Positions 16,277 through 23,950 of a stretch of DNA of 64,000 bases are shown here, in pieces; positions within the stretch are counted from its first letter, which is position 1, and each line of letters starts with the position of its first letter. Location of the stretch: positions 18,411-82,410 of the forward strand of contig CASFSL010000021.1 of assembly GCA_949297365.1 (NCBI GenBank), written 5' to 3'. Both the position numbers and the translations under genes were made by a program. Origin of the DNA: an uncultured Bacteroidales bacterium. Its GTDB lineage: Bacteria; Bacteroidota; Bacteroidia; Bacteroidales; UBA932. The notes under the pieces are model-generated. The model was not told the origin of the DNA. It searched no databases and saw nothing but the letters and a program-made list of their open reading frames with translations.

Positions 16277-17713
16277 ATGGAACGAATCAGGTCGTTATTT
16301 GAAAAATATTCAGGTGCCGCTGAATACAATATCTGTCCGCTGCCGTCATCAGGAGGCAACCGGCAGTATTTCAGGATTACATGGAGCGGAGGCAGCTGCA
16401 TTGCCGCCATAGGCACCACTAAGGAGGAGAATGCCGCATTTCTGTATATGGCCCGGCACTTCGGAAAACTGGGACTGCCGGTGCCCGGAATACTGGCCGT
16501 GAGTGACGACGGCATGACTTATCTGCAGGAGGATCTGGGCAGTACTACCCTTTTCGACGCAGTGGCGGCAGGCCGGAGAAGCGGAGAATACTCCGGGGAT
16601 GAGCGGAGGCTTCTGCGCATGGCGGTGGAGACCCTGCCGGCATTCCAGTACGCCGGAGCTTCGGGGATGGACTTCTCCAAATGCTTTCCGGTACAGTATT
16701 TCGACCGCACCTCGATAATGTTCGACCTCAATTATTTCAAATACTGCTTCTTGAAGCCTTCCGGTGTGGAGTTCAGCGAGACCGACCTGGAAGAGGATTT
16801 CAACCGTCTGTGCGACAGGCTGCTGACGTGCGACAGCGGGCATTTCATGTACCGGGATTTCCAAAGCCGCAACATCATGGTGCCGGAGAACGGCGAACTG
16901 CGGTTCATCGACTTTCAGGGCGGCCGCATGGGACCGGTACATTATGACCTGGCCTCTTTCATCTGGCAGGCCAGGGCCCGGTACAGTCCGGAGCTGAAAC
17001 AGGAACTCACAGAGGCATACCTTGAAGCGCAGTCGCACTTCGAGGCGGTCAACAGACGCAATTTCCTTTCTGAACTGAGACATTTCATCCTGTTCAGGAC
17101 CCTGCAGGTGCTCGGAGCATACGGTTTCAGGGGACTGTATGAGCGCCGACCTCATTTCCTTGAAAGCATACCCTATGCGATGGACAATCTCCGCGAGCTG
17201 CTCTCCGCACCGTTTGACGAATATCCCTGCCTGTGCCGGCTGCTCGGCCAGCTGATACCGCTCTACAGCCACAGAGAGCCGCGCGAGGACGGACGGCTGC
17301 TGGTGCGTATTTTCAGTTTCTCATATAAAAACGGCATACCGGAGGACTCCTCCGGCAACGGTGGCGGCTATGTGTTCGACTGCCGGGGACTGCCCAATCC
17401 CGGACGGCTGCCCGAGTACCGCTGCCTCACAGGCCTCGATGTCCCCGTCATAGAATATCTGCAGGGCTATTCCGAGACCGGGGACTTTGCCCGTGACACC
17501 GCAGCATTGGCGGACAGGCATATTGACAATTATCTGGAACGCGGATTCACAGACCTGATGTTCTGCTTCGGCTGCACCGGCGGACGGCACCGTTCGGTAT
17601 ATTTCGCCGAGAGGCTGGCCGAACATCTGGCCGGAAGATACGCAGACCGGTCTGACACAATACAAATAAGGCTCGTACACCGCGAGCAGAACCTTGAAAG
17701 GCAGATGCTATGA
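16277..17713 (+). CDS. AmgK-like sugar kinase fused to a RapZ C-terminal-like domain
   Basis: A 478-aa two-domain protein. Residues about 1-310 are an aminoglycoside-phosphotransferase-fold kinase like AmgK, which phosphorylates MurNAc/GlcNAc at the anomeric position: FMYRDFQSRNIMV is the catalytic loop and FIDFQGGRMGPVHYDLASF the metal-binding motif. Residues about 325-478 resemble the C-terminal domain of RapZ (VRIFSFSYKNGIPE, VFDCRGLPNPGR, FGCTGGRHRSVYFAERLAEH), which in Escherichia coli senses glucosamine-6-phosphate. The next gene, a MurU-like uridylyltransferase, overlaps by 4 nt (ATGA). Together they fit the anabolic MurNAc recycling route to UDP-MurNAc, with the RapZ part perhaps a built-in amino-sugar sensor (inference). 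Confidence 0.88.
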   Translation: MERIRSLFEKYSGAAEYNICPLPSSGGNRQYFRITWSGGSCIAAIGTTKEENAAFLYMARHFGKLGLPVPGILAVSDDGMTYLQEDLGSTTLFDAVAAGRRSGEYSGDERRLLRMAVETLPAFQYAGASGMDFSKCFPVQYFDRTSIMFDLNYFKYCFLKPSGVEFSETDLEEDFNRLCDRLLTCDSGHFMYRDFQSRNIMVPENGELRFIDFQGGRMGPVHYDLASFIWQARARYSPELKQELTEAYLEAQSHFEAVNRRNFLSELRHFILFRTLQVLGAYGFRGLYERRPHFLESIPYAMDNLRELLSAPFDEYPCLCRLLGQLIPLYSHREPREDGRLLVRIFSFSYKNGIPEDSSGNGGGYVFDCRGLPNPGRLPEYRCLTGLDVPVIEYLQGYSETGDFARDTAALADRHIDNYLERGFTDLMFCFGCTGGRHRSVYFAERLAEHLAGRYADRSDTIQIRLVHREQNLERQML

Positions 17714-18492
17714 CTACATACAGACCCGGAACGGCGATGATACTGGCGGCAGGACTGGGCACCAGACTCCGACCGCTGACCGACACTATGCCCAAAGCCC
17801 TGGTGCCGTACAACGGAGCCCCCATGATAGAAAGTCTCATCCTCCGGCTGAAGGCGGCCGGATTCTCCCGCCTGGTCATCAACGTGCATCATTTCGCCGA
17901 CATGCTGGAGGACTTTGTCAGGTCAAGGGACTGCTTCGGCCTGGACATCGCTTTCTCCGACGAGCGGGACCTGCTGCGCGACACCGGAGGCGGCATCCGG
18001 CACGCCTGGCTGTCAGGTCTGCTGGGAGACGGACCGGTGTTAATCCACAACGTGGACATCATCACTTCCGGGATTGACCTCAACGCCTTCTACGCCCATG
18101 CAGTCGCCGACAGCCCCGTAGCAGCCACACTTCTGGTGAGTGACCGCACCTCCTCCCGCTACCTGCTTGCCGGCTCAGACAGCCTGCTCCGGGGCTGGAT
18201 ATATCCCGCCAAAGGCTTGTTCAAAGGTACCGGCCCGGATGCCTCCGTTCCGACCGGGCACCCTGTCCCCCTTGATCCGCACTCCATCCCGGGACTTACA
18301 CCGTCCGCATTCAGCGGGATACACATCATCACACCCGAAGCCATGAGACTTATGAGCGACTGGCCCGAGAAGTTCTCAATCATAGACTTCTACCTCCATA
18401 TCGCTGCCGGGCATCCTGTCCGCTGTACGGATGCCCCTGCCGGAGCCGTCATTACAGACATCGGCAAACTTTCCCGGCTCAGCTTACCTTAA
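17710..18492 (+). CDS. murU: Sugar-1-phosphate nucleotidyltransferase, MurU-like
   Basis: A 260-aa nucleotidyltransferase. The signature is AMILAAGLGTRLRPLTDTMP followed by KALVPYNGAPMI near the N-terminus, with VLIHNVDIITSG as the metal-binding Asp region at about 110. It is short, as in MurU, without the left-handed beta-helix acetyltransferase domain of GlmU. MurU makes UDP-MurNAc from MurNAc-1-phosphate, bypassing MurA/MurB. The 4-nt overlap with the kinase gene supports this role. A mannose- or glucose-1-phosphate enzyme is the alternative. The 3' end overlaps the permease gene on the other strand by 14 nt. Confidence 0.82.
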   Translation: MTTYRPGTAMILAAGLGTRLRPLTDTMPKALVPYNGAPMIESLILRLKAAGFSRLVINVHHFADMLEDFVRSRDCFGLDIAFSDERDLLRDTGGGIRHAWLSGLLGDGPVLIHNVDIITSGIDLNAFYAHAVADSPVAATLLVSDRTSSRYLLAGSDSLLRGWIYPAKGLFKGTGPDASVPTGHPVPLDPHSIPGLTPSAFSGIHIITPEAMRLMSDWPEKFSIIDFYLHIAAGHPVRCTDAPAGAVITDIGKLSRLSLP

Positions 18493-19726
18493 TAGTCCTG
18501 TCGGGAGACACCCTGGCTATGAACAGCGAGGGAATGATCATGATGAGCAGCATCAGCACGAAGGCTGCCGCATCCACCAGCAATATATGCAGGGGATTGA
18601 GATTCACCGGGATAAAATCCACAAAATAATTCACTGGATTGAGCCTGAACGGCTTGAGCCATTTCTGCACGGCCAGCAGCACCAGAGCCACCACATTGCC
18701 CCATACCATACCCCTGAGCACTATCGCGCCCCCTCTGTATATAAACACCTTGCAGATACTGACCGTCCTCATGCCCAGGGCCTTGAGCAGACCTATCATG
18801 GATATGCGCTCAAAGAGGATGATCAGCAGTCCAGAGATCATATTGAAACCGGCTACAGCCATCATCAGTACCATGACTACCAGCACATTGAGATCCAGCA
18901 ACGCCAGCCAGTCGAAAAGGCCGGGATAGATCTCGCTGATCTGCCGCACCACCACCGGCGCGTCCAGCGGCTGGTCCTTTGCCATGATTATCTCCCCTAT
19001 CGCGTCGTACACCTCGGCCCTCCTGCGTGCGGCCGCCTTGCCTCCGTCCCCGCCCAGGGATATCTCCAGGCAGGAGACATCGTGCTCATCCCAGCCGTTG
19101 AGCCGGCGTATCTGACGTATGTCCATCAAAGCCAGCCTCTCGTCCAGGTCCTCCAGCTGGATATCGTACAGACCGGAGATGACCAGCCTTCTCACCCTCA
19201 CCTGCTCACCTATAAAATATACTGATATCCGGTCTCCGACCCCGTAGCCCAGCATCGCTGCCAGCCTCTTGGATATCAGCATCTGATCACTCATACGCTG
19301 CCCCGAAAAGTCCGGCAGAGAGCCTTCCGTCAGAAAGTCCGCGAAAAAATCCAGCGAATAAGTCGAGTCCACTCCTTTGAACATCACCCCGTGTACGTCG
19401 TTCTCCGCCTTTATCATACCGGGCTTATACGCCGCCTCACTTACAGCCTTGACACCTGGAATCCTTTCTATATCCGGCAGATAAGACAAGTCTGCCTGCA
19501 GGGGATACACATCGTTCATATAGTCCATGCCGGGAACGGTCATCAGTATCTCCCCGGTGAAGCCGGCGGCCCGCCTTCCTATCTCTTTCTTGAAACCGCC
19601 CGATATCGCTACAGCCGCCAGTATCACGGCTATACTTATGGCCACGGACACACAGGCTATCCCGTTACTGGTCGAGCTCAGCCCGCTGCCCTTTATTTTT
19701 TTGGCGATAAATAAATTTAAATTCAT
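18479..19726 (-). CDS. ABC transporter permease, LolC/LolE-like
   Basis: A 415-aa permease of the MacB/FtsX/LolCE class. There is an N-terminal helix (about 22-45), a large periplasmic domain of about 230 residues, and three C-terminal helices starting at about 280 (LLDLNVLVVMVLMMAVAGFN), 325 and 370. NLFIAKKI near the start and the helix-flanking ISGLLIILFERISMIGLLKALGM motif are typical of LolC/E. It would work with a LolD-type ATPase, not present here, to release lipoproteins from the inner membrane, in line with the many lipoproteins in this window. It reads away from tRNA-Gly. Confidence 0.88.
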   Translation of the reverse strand: MNLNLFIAKKIKGSGLSSTSNGIACVSVAISIAVILAAVAISGGFKKEIGRRAAGFTGEILMTVPGMDYMNDVYPLQADLSYLPDIERIPGVKAVSEAAYKPGMIKAENDVHGVMFKGVDSTYSLDFFADFLTEGSLPDFSGQRMSDQMLISKRLAAMLGYGVGDRISVYFIGEQVRVRRLVISGLYDIQLEDLDERLALMDIRQIRRLNGWDEHDVSCLEISLGGDGGKAAARRRAEVYDAIGEIIMAKDQPLDAPVVVRQISEIYPGLFDWLALLDLNVLVVMVLMMAVAGFNMISGLLIILFERISMIGLLKALGMRTVSICKVFIYRGGAIVLRGMVWGNVVALVLLAVQKWLKPFRLNPVNYFVDFIPVNLNPLHILLVDAAAFVLMLLIMIIPSLFIARVSPDRTIKVS

Positions 19727-19766
19727 ATATTTGCAGTCCCAAGTCCTGCAAAGGTAAACATTTTTC

Positions 19767-19839
19767 GCGGAAATAGCTCAGTTGGTAGAGCGTCGGCTTC
19801 CCAAGCCGAAGGTCGCGGGTTCGAACCCCGTTTTCCGCT
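19767..19839 (+). tRNA. tRNA-Gly (anticodon CCC)
   Basis: A 73-nt cloverleaf: acceptor GCGGAAA/TTTCCGC, D-arm AGCTCAGTTGGTAGAGC, anticodon stem TCGGC/GCCGA with loop TTCCCAA (anticodon CCC, reads GGG), and T-arm GCGGGTTCGAACCCCGT. CCA is not encoded. An intrinsic terminator follows at 19864-19894. The 3' end is duplicated 215 bp downstream. Confidence 0.97.
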
Positions 19840-20110
19840 CACACAAAAACACACACAACCACAGACCGCAGCACACCCGCCGGCGGTCTTTTTTATTCCG
19901 CCTCCCGCACCCTAGCGGGAAACGGGGTTCAGCCAAGACCTTCTCCTCCCTCCTTTGGAGGGCCGGGGTGGATATCAAAAGGCGCGGGTACACTCGCGCT
20001 GATTTCGAGTACGAAGACGAGAAATCAGTGTGAGTTCGAACCCCGTTTTCCGCTCACACAAAAACATACAGAACCACAGACCGCAGCACACCCGCCGGCG
20101 GTCTTTTTTT
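19819..20110 (+). repeat. Direct repeat of the tRNA-Gly 3' end plus terminator
   Basis: The 77 bases 19819-19895 (T-arm, acceptor 3' side and terminator) recur at 20034-20110 with about two mismatches. Between them lie about 140 bp with hairpins CCCGC/GCGGG (19903-19920) and CCCTCC/GGAGGG (19948-19962), and an inverted pair CTGATTTC/GAAATCAG (20000-20030). The second copy lacks the 5' half of a tRNA. A tRNA 3'-end duplication is the usual scar of site-specific integration, but the enclosed segment is tiny, so a decayed second tRNA gene is also possible. Confidence 0.75.
19864..19894 (+). terminator. Terminator of tRNA-Gly
   Basis: GACCGC/GCGGTC stem followed by six Ts. The same terminator recurs at 20079-20110 in the duplicated copy. 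Confidence 0.8.
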
Positions 20111-20131
20111 ACCACATTGCTTGCCAGGTCA

Positions 20132-21319
20132 TTATTTGAGGCGGGCGAGCATGAGGATGTCGTTGTCGGTGTCCCGAAGATCTGAGAGTATGGCCTCCAC
20201 CTGGGCCGCAGCATCACCTGAAAGCAGTCCCTTATCCAAGGCATTCCGCCCTATCTCCAGAAAATCCACCGCAGGTACAGGCAGTATCAGCCATCCGTTA
20301 CCGAAAGTCGCCCACTCGAACGTAATGCCGAGAAAGTCATTTTCAAATTCCAGCGCATACCTGACCGACTTCCCTGTCTTGAGATCCGTAAGGACACGCG
20401 CAACATATTCACCTATATAGATACCGGGCATATACTCCTTCTGCTCTATCAAAGCCGAGAGCACTTTCCCGGGAAGAAGCTCGCTCTGCACACTTTGCCC
20501 GTCTTTCAAAGTGCGCGTATCCACCGTGAAGACGGAGCTAAGCTCATTTCCATCCAGTACATAGAGCGTATCCGGCCAGCTGCCGCCGGAACTGAGAGCT
20601 ACATCAAAGGCCCCGCCGACATTGAACGAGGATGAGATCAGAGTATTGGAAGGCTCACGCCTGCGCTCCCTCCCTGTCTCGGGTATTTCCCACAGGACAT
20701 TGCCCTCCACATCCTGACACCACGCCAGGGCCGGACAGGGATCCTCCTCATACGGGACCGCGAAAACCGTAAGCGTTCCGTCTTCCGGACTCACCGAATA
20801 ACTTGCGGAAGCTGTCCCGTATTCTGCCATCACCTCATGCGCCAGCGGCACATCTCCCAGATACTTTCCGGTCCGTATATCGTATGTCTTGATGTGATCC
20901 GGAGCGTCCATTATCCATACCTTTCCGCCCGGCTCATCCACAAACGTCTGAAACGAACACAGATACTCACCAGGACCGCGGCCGATATGCCCCACGTTAC
21001 ATACAAACTTACCTGTATGCCGGTCAAACACCTTCACTTCAGCCGTGTTCACTATGGATGTCGCATCCTTGACTATGTAATTGTCGGATATCAGATAAGC
21101 TCCCACCATGGAGCCGAAAGCCGCAAGTGTGTCACTGTCCAGAGCCACAAACTCCGGCTCATATGCCAGCTGCGAGAATGCCAGCGTACCGCCATCAGCT
21201 ACGTTGGAACAGTCCAGCGTAACACATCCGTTATCAGAGCCAATGCCGCCACATGAAGATATGCACAGCATACCAGTCGCAATCGCTGACATAATAAGAC
21301 TAATCCTACTTCTATTCAT
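20132..21319 (-). CDS. 6-bladed beta-propeller lipoprotein
   Basis: A 395-aa secreted lipoprotein: the signal peptide ends in GMLCISSC. The body matches the Bacteroidota 6-bladed beta-propeller family: repeated blade motifs such as YIVKDATSIVNTAEVKVFDR, TGKFVCNVGHIGRGPGEYL and VWIMDAPDHIKTYDIRTGKY. These proteins are common beside surface and uptake genes; the ligand is unknown. Its first codons overlap the end of the 54-aa gene by 8 nt, so they are co-transcribed. Confidence 0.85.
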   Translation of the reverse strand: MNRSRISLIMSAIATGMLCISSCGGIGSDNGCVTLDCSNVADGGTLAFSQLAYEPEFVALDSDTLAAFGSMVGAYLISDNYIVKDATSIVNTAEVKVFDRHTGKFVCNVGHIGRGPGEYLCSFQTFVDEPGGKVWIMDAPDHIKTYDIRTGKYLGDVPLAHEVMAEYGTASASYSVSPEDGTLTVFAVPYEEDPCPALAWCQDVEGNVLWEIPETGRERRREPSNTLISSSFNVGGAFDVALSSGGSWPDTLYVLDGNELSSVFTVDTRTLKDGQSVQSELLPGKVLSALIEQKEYMPGIYIGEYVARVLTDLKTGKSVRYALEFENDFLGITFEWATFGNGWLILPVPAVDFLEIGRNALDKGLLSGDAAAQVEAILSDLRDTDNDILMLARLK

Positions 21320-21476
21320 TGCTGTTGTCGTGTTTGTTCATTACCGTCTGCTCCTCCGCGAGCTTTCTCCGATAAGCATCCAGGCGTTTCTTCCATGCAC
21401 GCTGACGGGCCTTCTGCTCGGCCTCTTTCCGCGCCACATACTCGTCGTATCGCTTCTCCAGATAATTGTCCGCCAT
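21312..21476 (-). CDS. Small charged protein, 54 aa
   Basis: A 54-aa protein starting MADNYLEKRYDEYVARKEAE and rich in Lys, Arg, Glu and Ala, so probably one long helix or coiled coil. Similar short proteins beginning MADNYLEK are common in Bacteroidales, often labelled 'dehydrogenase' without support. The ATG at 21474-21476 is chosen over upstream codons because this is the family start. It overlaps the beta-propeller gene by 8 nt. Function unknown. Confidence 0.7.
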   Translation of the reverse strand: MADNYLEKRYDEYVARKEAEQKARQRAWKKRLDAYRRKLAEEQTVMNKHDNSNE

Positions 21477-21604
21477 GATTAATAATTTTTCGGTAAAATT
21501 AACAATTTTCGAGCCGGCGACACACCTGTCCAGAAATATCACCACCCATAAAGCACCTTACGATTCGCCAAATCGCTGATAACCTGATGCATACCTTTAA
21601 TGCA

Positions 21605-21642
21605 GTTGCGGTATGCCCTGAAAAAACAGACCATACCGCAAC
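21605..21642. repeat. Perfect 11-bp inverted repeat
   Basis: GTTGCGGTATG and CATACCGCAAC flank a 16-nt spacer that itself has a CTG/CAG pair around six A/T bases. It has no trailing T-run. A second hairpin, AAGCAC/GTGCTT (21678-21696), lies just past the YeiH-family gene stop and may be its terminator. Otherwise 21477-21729 holds nothing I recognise. Confidence 0.55.
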
Positions 21643-21729
21643 CAATATCCGCAATAATCACTGATTGACAGAAAGTTAAGCACCACGCCCGTGCTTTATG
21701 GCTAGAGAATGCCGATAGTCAATAGGACA

Positions 21730-22686
21730 TCAAAGCAGGGTGATGACGGCCAGAGAAGAGACGGAGATGACAGCCCAGAGGGAGATGCCGAGCAGGAACG
21801 GCCTGACACCCACTTCCTTGACACTCTGCAACGAAAGGCCGCACCCTATCAGGAAAAGTGTCGCACCCAGAGCGTGTTTGGCGCAGCCGGCAATCCCTGC
21901 GGAAATCTTCTCCGGTATGCCTAAGTAAGTATTGGCCAGCATGGCGGCTATGAACAGAAAGATAAACCAGGGAACGGATATCTTCTTGCCTTTTTTCTTG
22001 AAAATAAATGTGGTGGCAATGGCCATGGGGATAATCCAGAGGGCACGGGTCAGCTTGACGGTCGTGGCTACTTTCAGGGCCTCCTCGCCGTAGGCCGCAC
22101 CGGCACCTACCACCGAACTGGTATCGTGAATCGCTATCGCCGCCCATGTGCCGAACTGTTCCTGCGACAGGCCCACGAGATGACCGATTGCCGGGAATAT
22201 CAGCAGGGCCACGGCGTTCAGCACGAAGACCGTCACCATGGACAGAGTCGTCTCATTGTCATCAGCGTCTATTATGGGTGCCACCGCCGCTATAGCACTT
22301 CCGCCGCATATAGCCGTGCCGGAGGAAATCAGGTAGGAATTGTTCCGCGAGAGCCTGAATACCCGGCCCAGCAGAGTACCGATAACCATCACGCCCACTA
22401 CCGAGACTATCGTAAAGAGCATTCCGTCCTTGCCCGACTCCACGGCTGAATACAGATTCATACCGAAACCGAGGCCCACAACAGAGGCCTGCAGCAGGTA
22501 CTTCGATACCTTTTTAGTAAACACAGGGAAGGGTGAGCCGAGAGTCACGGCCAAAGCGATACCGGCCAGCAGAGCTACTGCCGTAGGCAGAAAGAACGAT
22601 GCGATGAAAAGGGCCGCGAAAAGTATCCTGGCCATCCACTGACGCACTGTCACAGTGCTTGATAAGGTTGTTGCTGTTGTTTTCAT
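21730..22686 (-). CDS. YeiH/UPF0324 family putative sulfate exporter
   Basis: A 318-aa inner-membrane protein with about nine or ten hydrophobic helices. It carries the family motif SGTAICGGSAIAAVAPII (about 121-138) and IAIHDTSSVVGAGAAYGEEA (about 185-204). YeiH-family proteins are putative anion exporters linked to sulfur (sulfite/taurine) metabolism; the substrate is not proven. A LysR regulator lies 361 bp upstream on the same strand, as in many genomes, and palindromes typical of LysR boxes lie 47-71 nt before its start. Confidence 0.88.
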   Translation of the reverse strand: MKTTATTLSSTVTVRQWMARILFAALFIASFFLPTAVALLAGIALAVTLGSPFPVFTKKVSKYLLQASVVGLGFGMNLYSAVESGKDGMLFTIVSVVGVMVIGTLLGRVFRLSRNNSYLISSGTAICGGSAIAAVAPIIDADDNETTLSMVTVFVLNAVALLIFPAIGHLVGLSQEQFGTWAAIAIHDTSSVVGAGAAYGEEALKVATTVKLTRALWIIPMAIATTFIFKKKGKKISVPWFIFLFIAAMLANTYLGIPEKISAGIAGCAKHALGATLFLIGCGLSLQSVKEVGVRPFLLGISLWAVISVSSLAVITLL

Positions 22687-22732
22687 GCCGCAAAACTACA
22701 ACACCGGCCGCAACCCGTCACAACACACTTCC

Positions 22733-22757
22733 TTATACGCTATAACCTCCCGTTATA
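22733..22757. promoter_or_regulatory. Overlapping palindromes, probable LysR operator of the YeiH-family gene
   Basis: TTATA-CGC-TATAA (22733-22745) overlaps TATAAC-CTCCC-GTTATA (22741-22757). Both are perfect, and the second has the T-N11-A form of LysR binding sites. They lie 47-71 nt upstream of the transporter start and the LysR gene is next door. Confidence 0.6.
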
Positions 22758-22887
22758 CCCTCTGTCCGCACGTTCCCCTACCCCACCTCTGAAGAAGCCA
22801 TACAACCTCAAAATACGCAAAATTGCCACTATGCATTTTCGTTATATTATAACTATTTAACTATTAGCTTATTTCTTTTCCTCAAAA

Positions 22888-22992
22888 ATGCAAGAAGACC
22901 ATAAATTGCTGAAAAACCAGCCTTTTTCGAAGCTTCTTACATTTTTGCTATTCTTCATAATACTGGTACATAAGCATATATTATCCAACTAA
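22888..22992 (+). CDS. Possible 34-aa single-TM peptide
   Basis: In the 361-bp gap between the LysR and YeiH-family genes, a plus-strand frame encodes MQEDHKLLKNQPFSKLLTFL followed by LFFIILVHKHILSN: a polar start and one strongly hydrophobic helix. It runs against both neighbours. No homologue is recognised and no good promoter is seen, so it may be chance in A+T-rich DNA. The rest of the gap holds the operator and no other frame I trust. Confidence 0.25.
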   Translation: MQEDHKLLKNQPFSKLLTFLLFFIILVHKHILSN

Positions 22993-23047
22993 AATGCATA
23001 GTGATATTTGGAGACGATGAATGAAGCATGGGTTATCTAGAAGAGGA

Positions 23048-23944
23048 CTATCGGGAAGAGGTCTGGCGGAGGAGGAAGTGGTGGAAGCGGGCGTTGAGAC
23101 CGGAAAACTCGCCGGGGCGGACGACGGTGGCAAACTCGCGGGGCATATCTATGCCGTCTATGTCCACGATACGCAGGGAGCCGTCTGCAAGCTCTCGGTG
23201 CAGGGCAATGACCGAGACAATGGCCATGGTGTCGCTGTTGCGGACATAGGACTTGATGGCCTCGGTGCTGCTGAGTTCAATGACCACATTGAGATCATCT
23301 ACTCGGAGACCGTGCTGGCCGAGCGCATTTTCGACAATCTCCCTGGTGCCGGAGCCTTTCTCACGCAGGACAAGCGGGATAGTGCGAAGCTCGTCCACAG
23401 TGACCGAGTCCACGGACGCATACCTGCCATGAGTTCCTGACACCAGCACAAGCTCGTCAGCCATTAGATGTTCGTAATGCAGCAGCGGACGGCGCGAGGC
23501 ATTCTCCACGAAACCAATATCGACAGTCCCGTCACGCAGCCACTGTTCCACATTCTCACTGTTACCCGACAGCATGGAGACCTCGACTCCACCGGAAATC
23601 TCCATAAACGAGGCAAGCACCGGCGGCAGCAAGTACATGGCTATGGTCGTGCTGGCTCCTATCGAGAGCTTGCCACGCCCGGTCTGGGCCAGCAGGTCCA
23701 TATCGTATTCCAGCCTCTGATAGTCAGACAGCAGACGCTCGGCATGAGACAGCAGGAGCTCTCCGGCCTTGGTCAGGGACACACCCGAAGCACCGCGCAC
23801 AAAAAGCGGCACTCCGAAACGCCCCTCCAACTCGCCGATATGACGGCTCACGGCAGGCTGTGTGATACTGAGAGCAGCGGCGCATTTGGAAAAACTCAGA
23901 GTCCTGGCCGCAGTGACAAACACCCTTAGACGGAATTCATCCAT
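23048..23944 (-). CDS. LysR-family transcription regulator
   Basis: A 298-aa LTTR. The N-terminal winged helix-turn-helix is typical: LRVFVTAARTLSFSKCAAAL followed by SITQPAVSRHIGELEGRFGV and LFVRGASGVSLTKAGELLLS. The co-inducer domain (about 90-295) is of the CysB/CbbR type, with PPVLASFMEISGGVEVSMLSG. It ends 361 bp before the YeiH-family transporter gene on the same strand and probably controls it. It lies 6 nt from the polyferredoxin gene, so the two may share a transcript. Confidence 0.93.
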   Translation of the reverse strand: MDEFRLRVFVTAARTLSFSKCAAALSITQPAVSRHIGELEGRFGVPLFVRGASGVSLTKAGELLLSHAERLLSDYQRLEYDMDLLAQTGRGKLSIGASTTIAMYLLPPVLASFMEISGGVEVSMLSGNSENVEQWLRDGTVDIGFVENASRRPLLHYEHLMADELVLVSGTHGRYASVDSVTVDELRTIPLVLREKGSGTREIVENALGQHGLRVDDLNVVIELSSTEAIKSYVRNSDTMAIVSVIALHRELADGSLRIVDIDGIDMPREFATVVRPGEFSGLNARFHHFLLRQTSSR

Positions 23945-23950
23945 ACCCAG

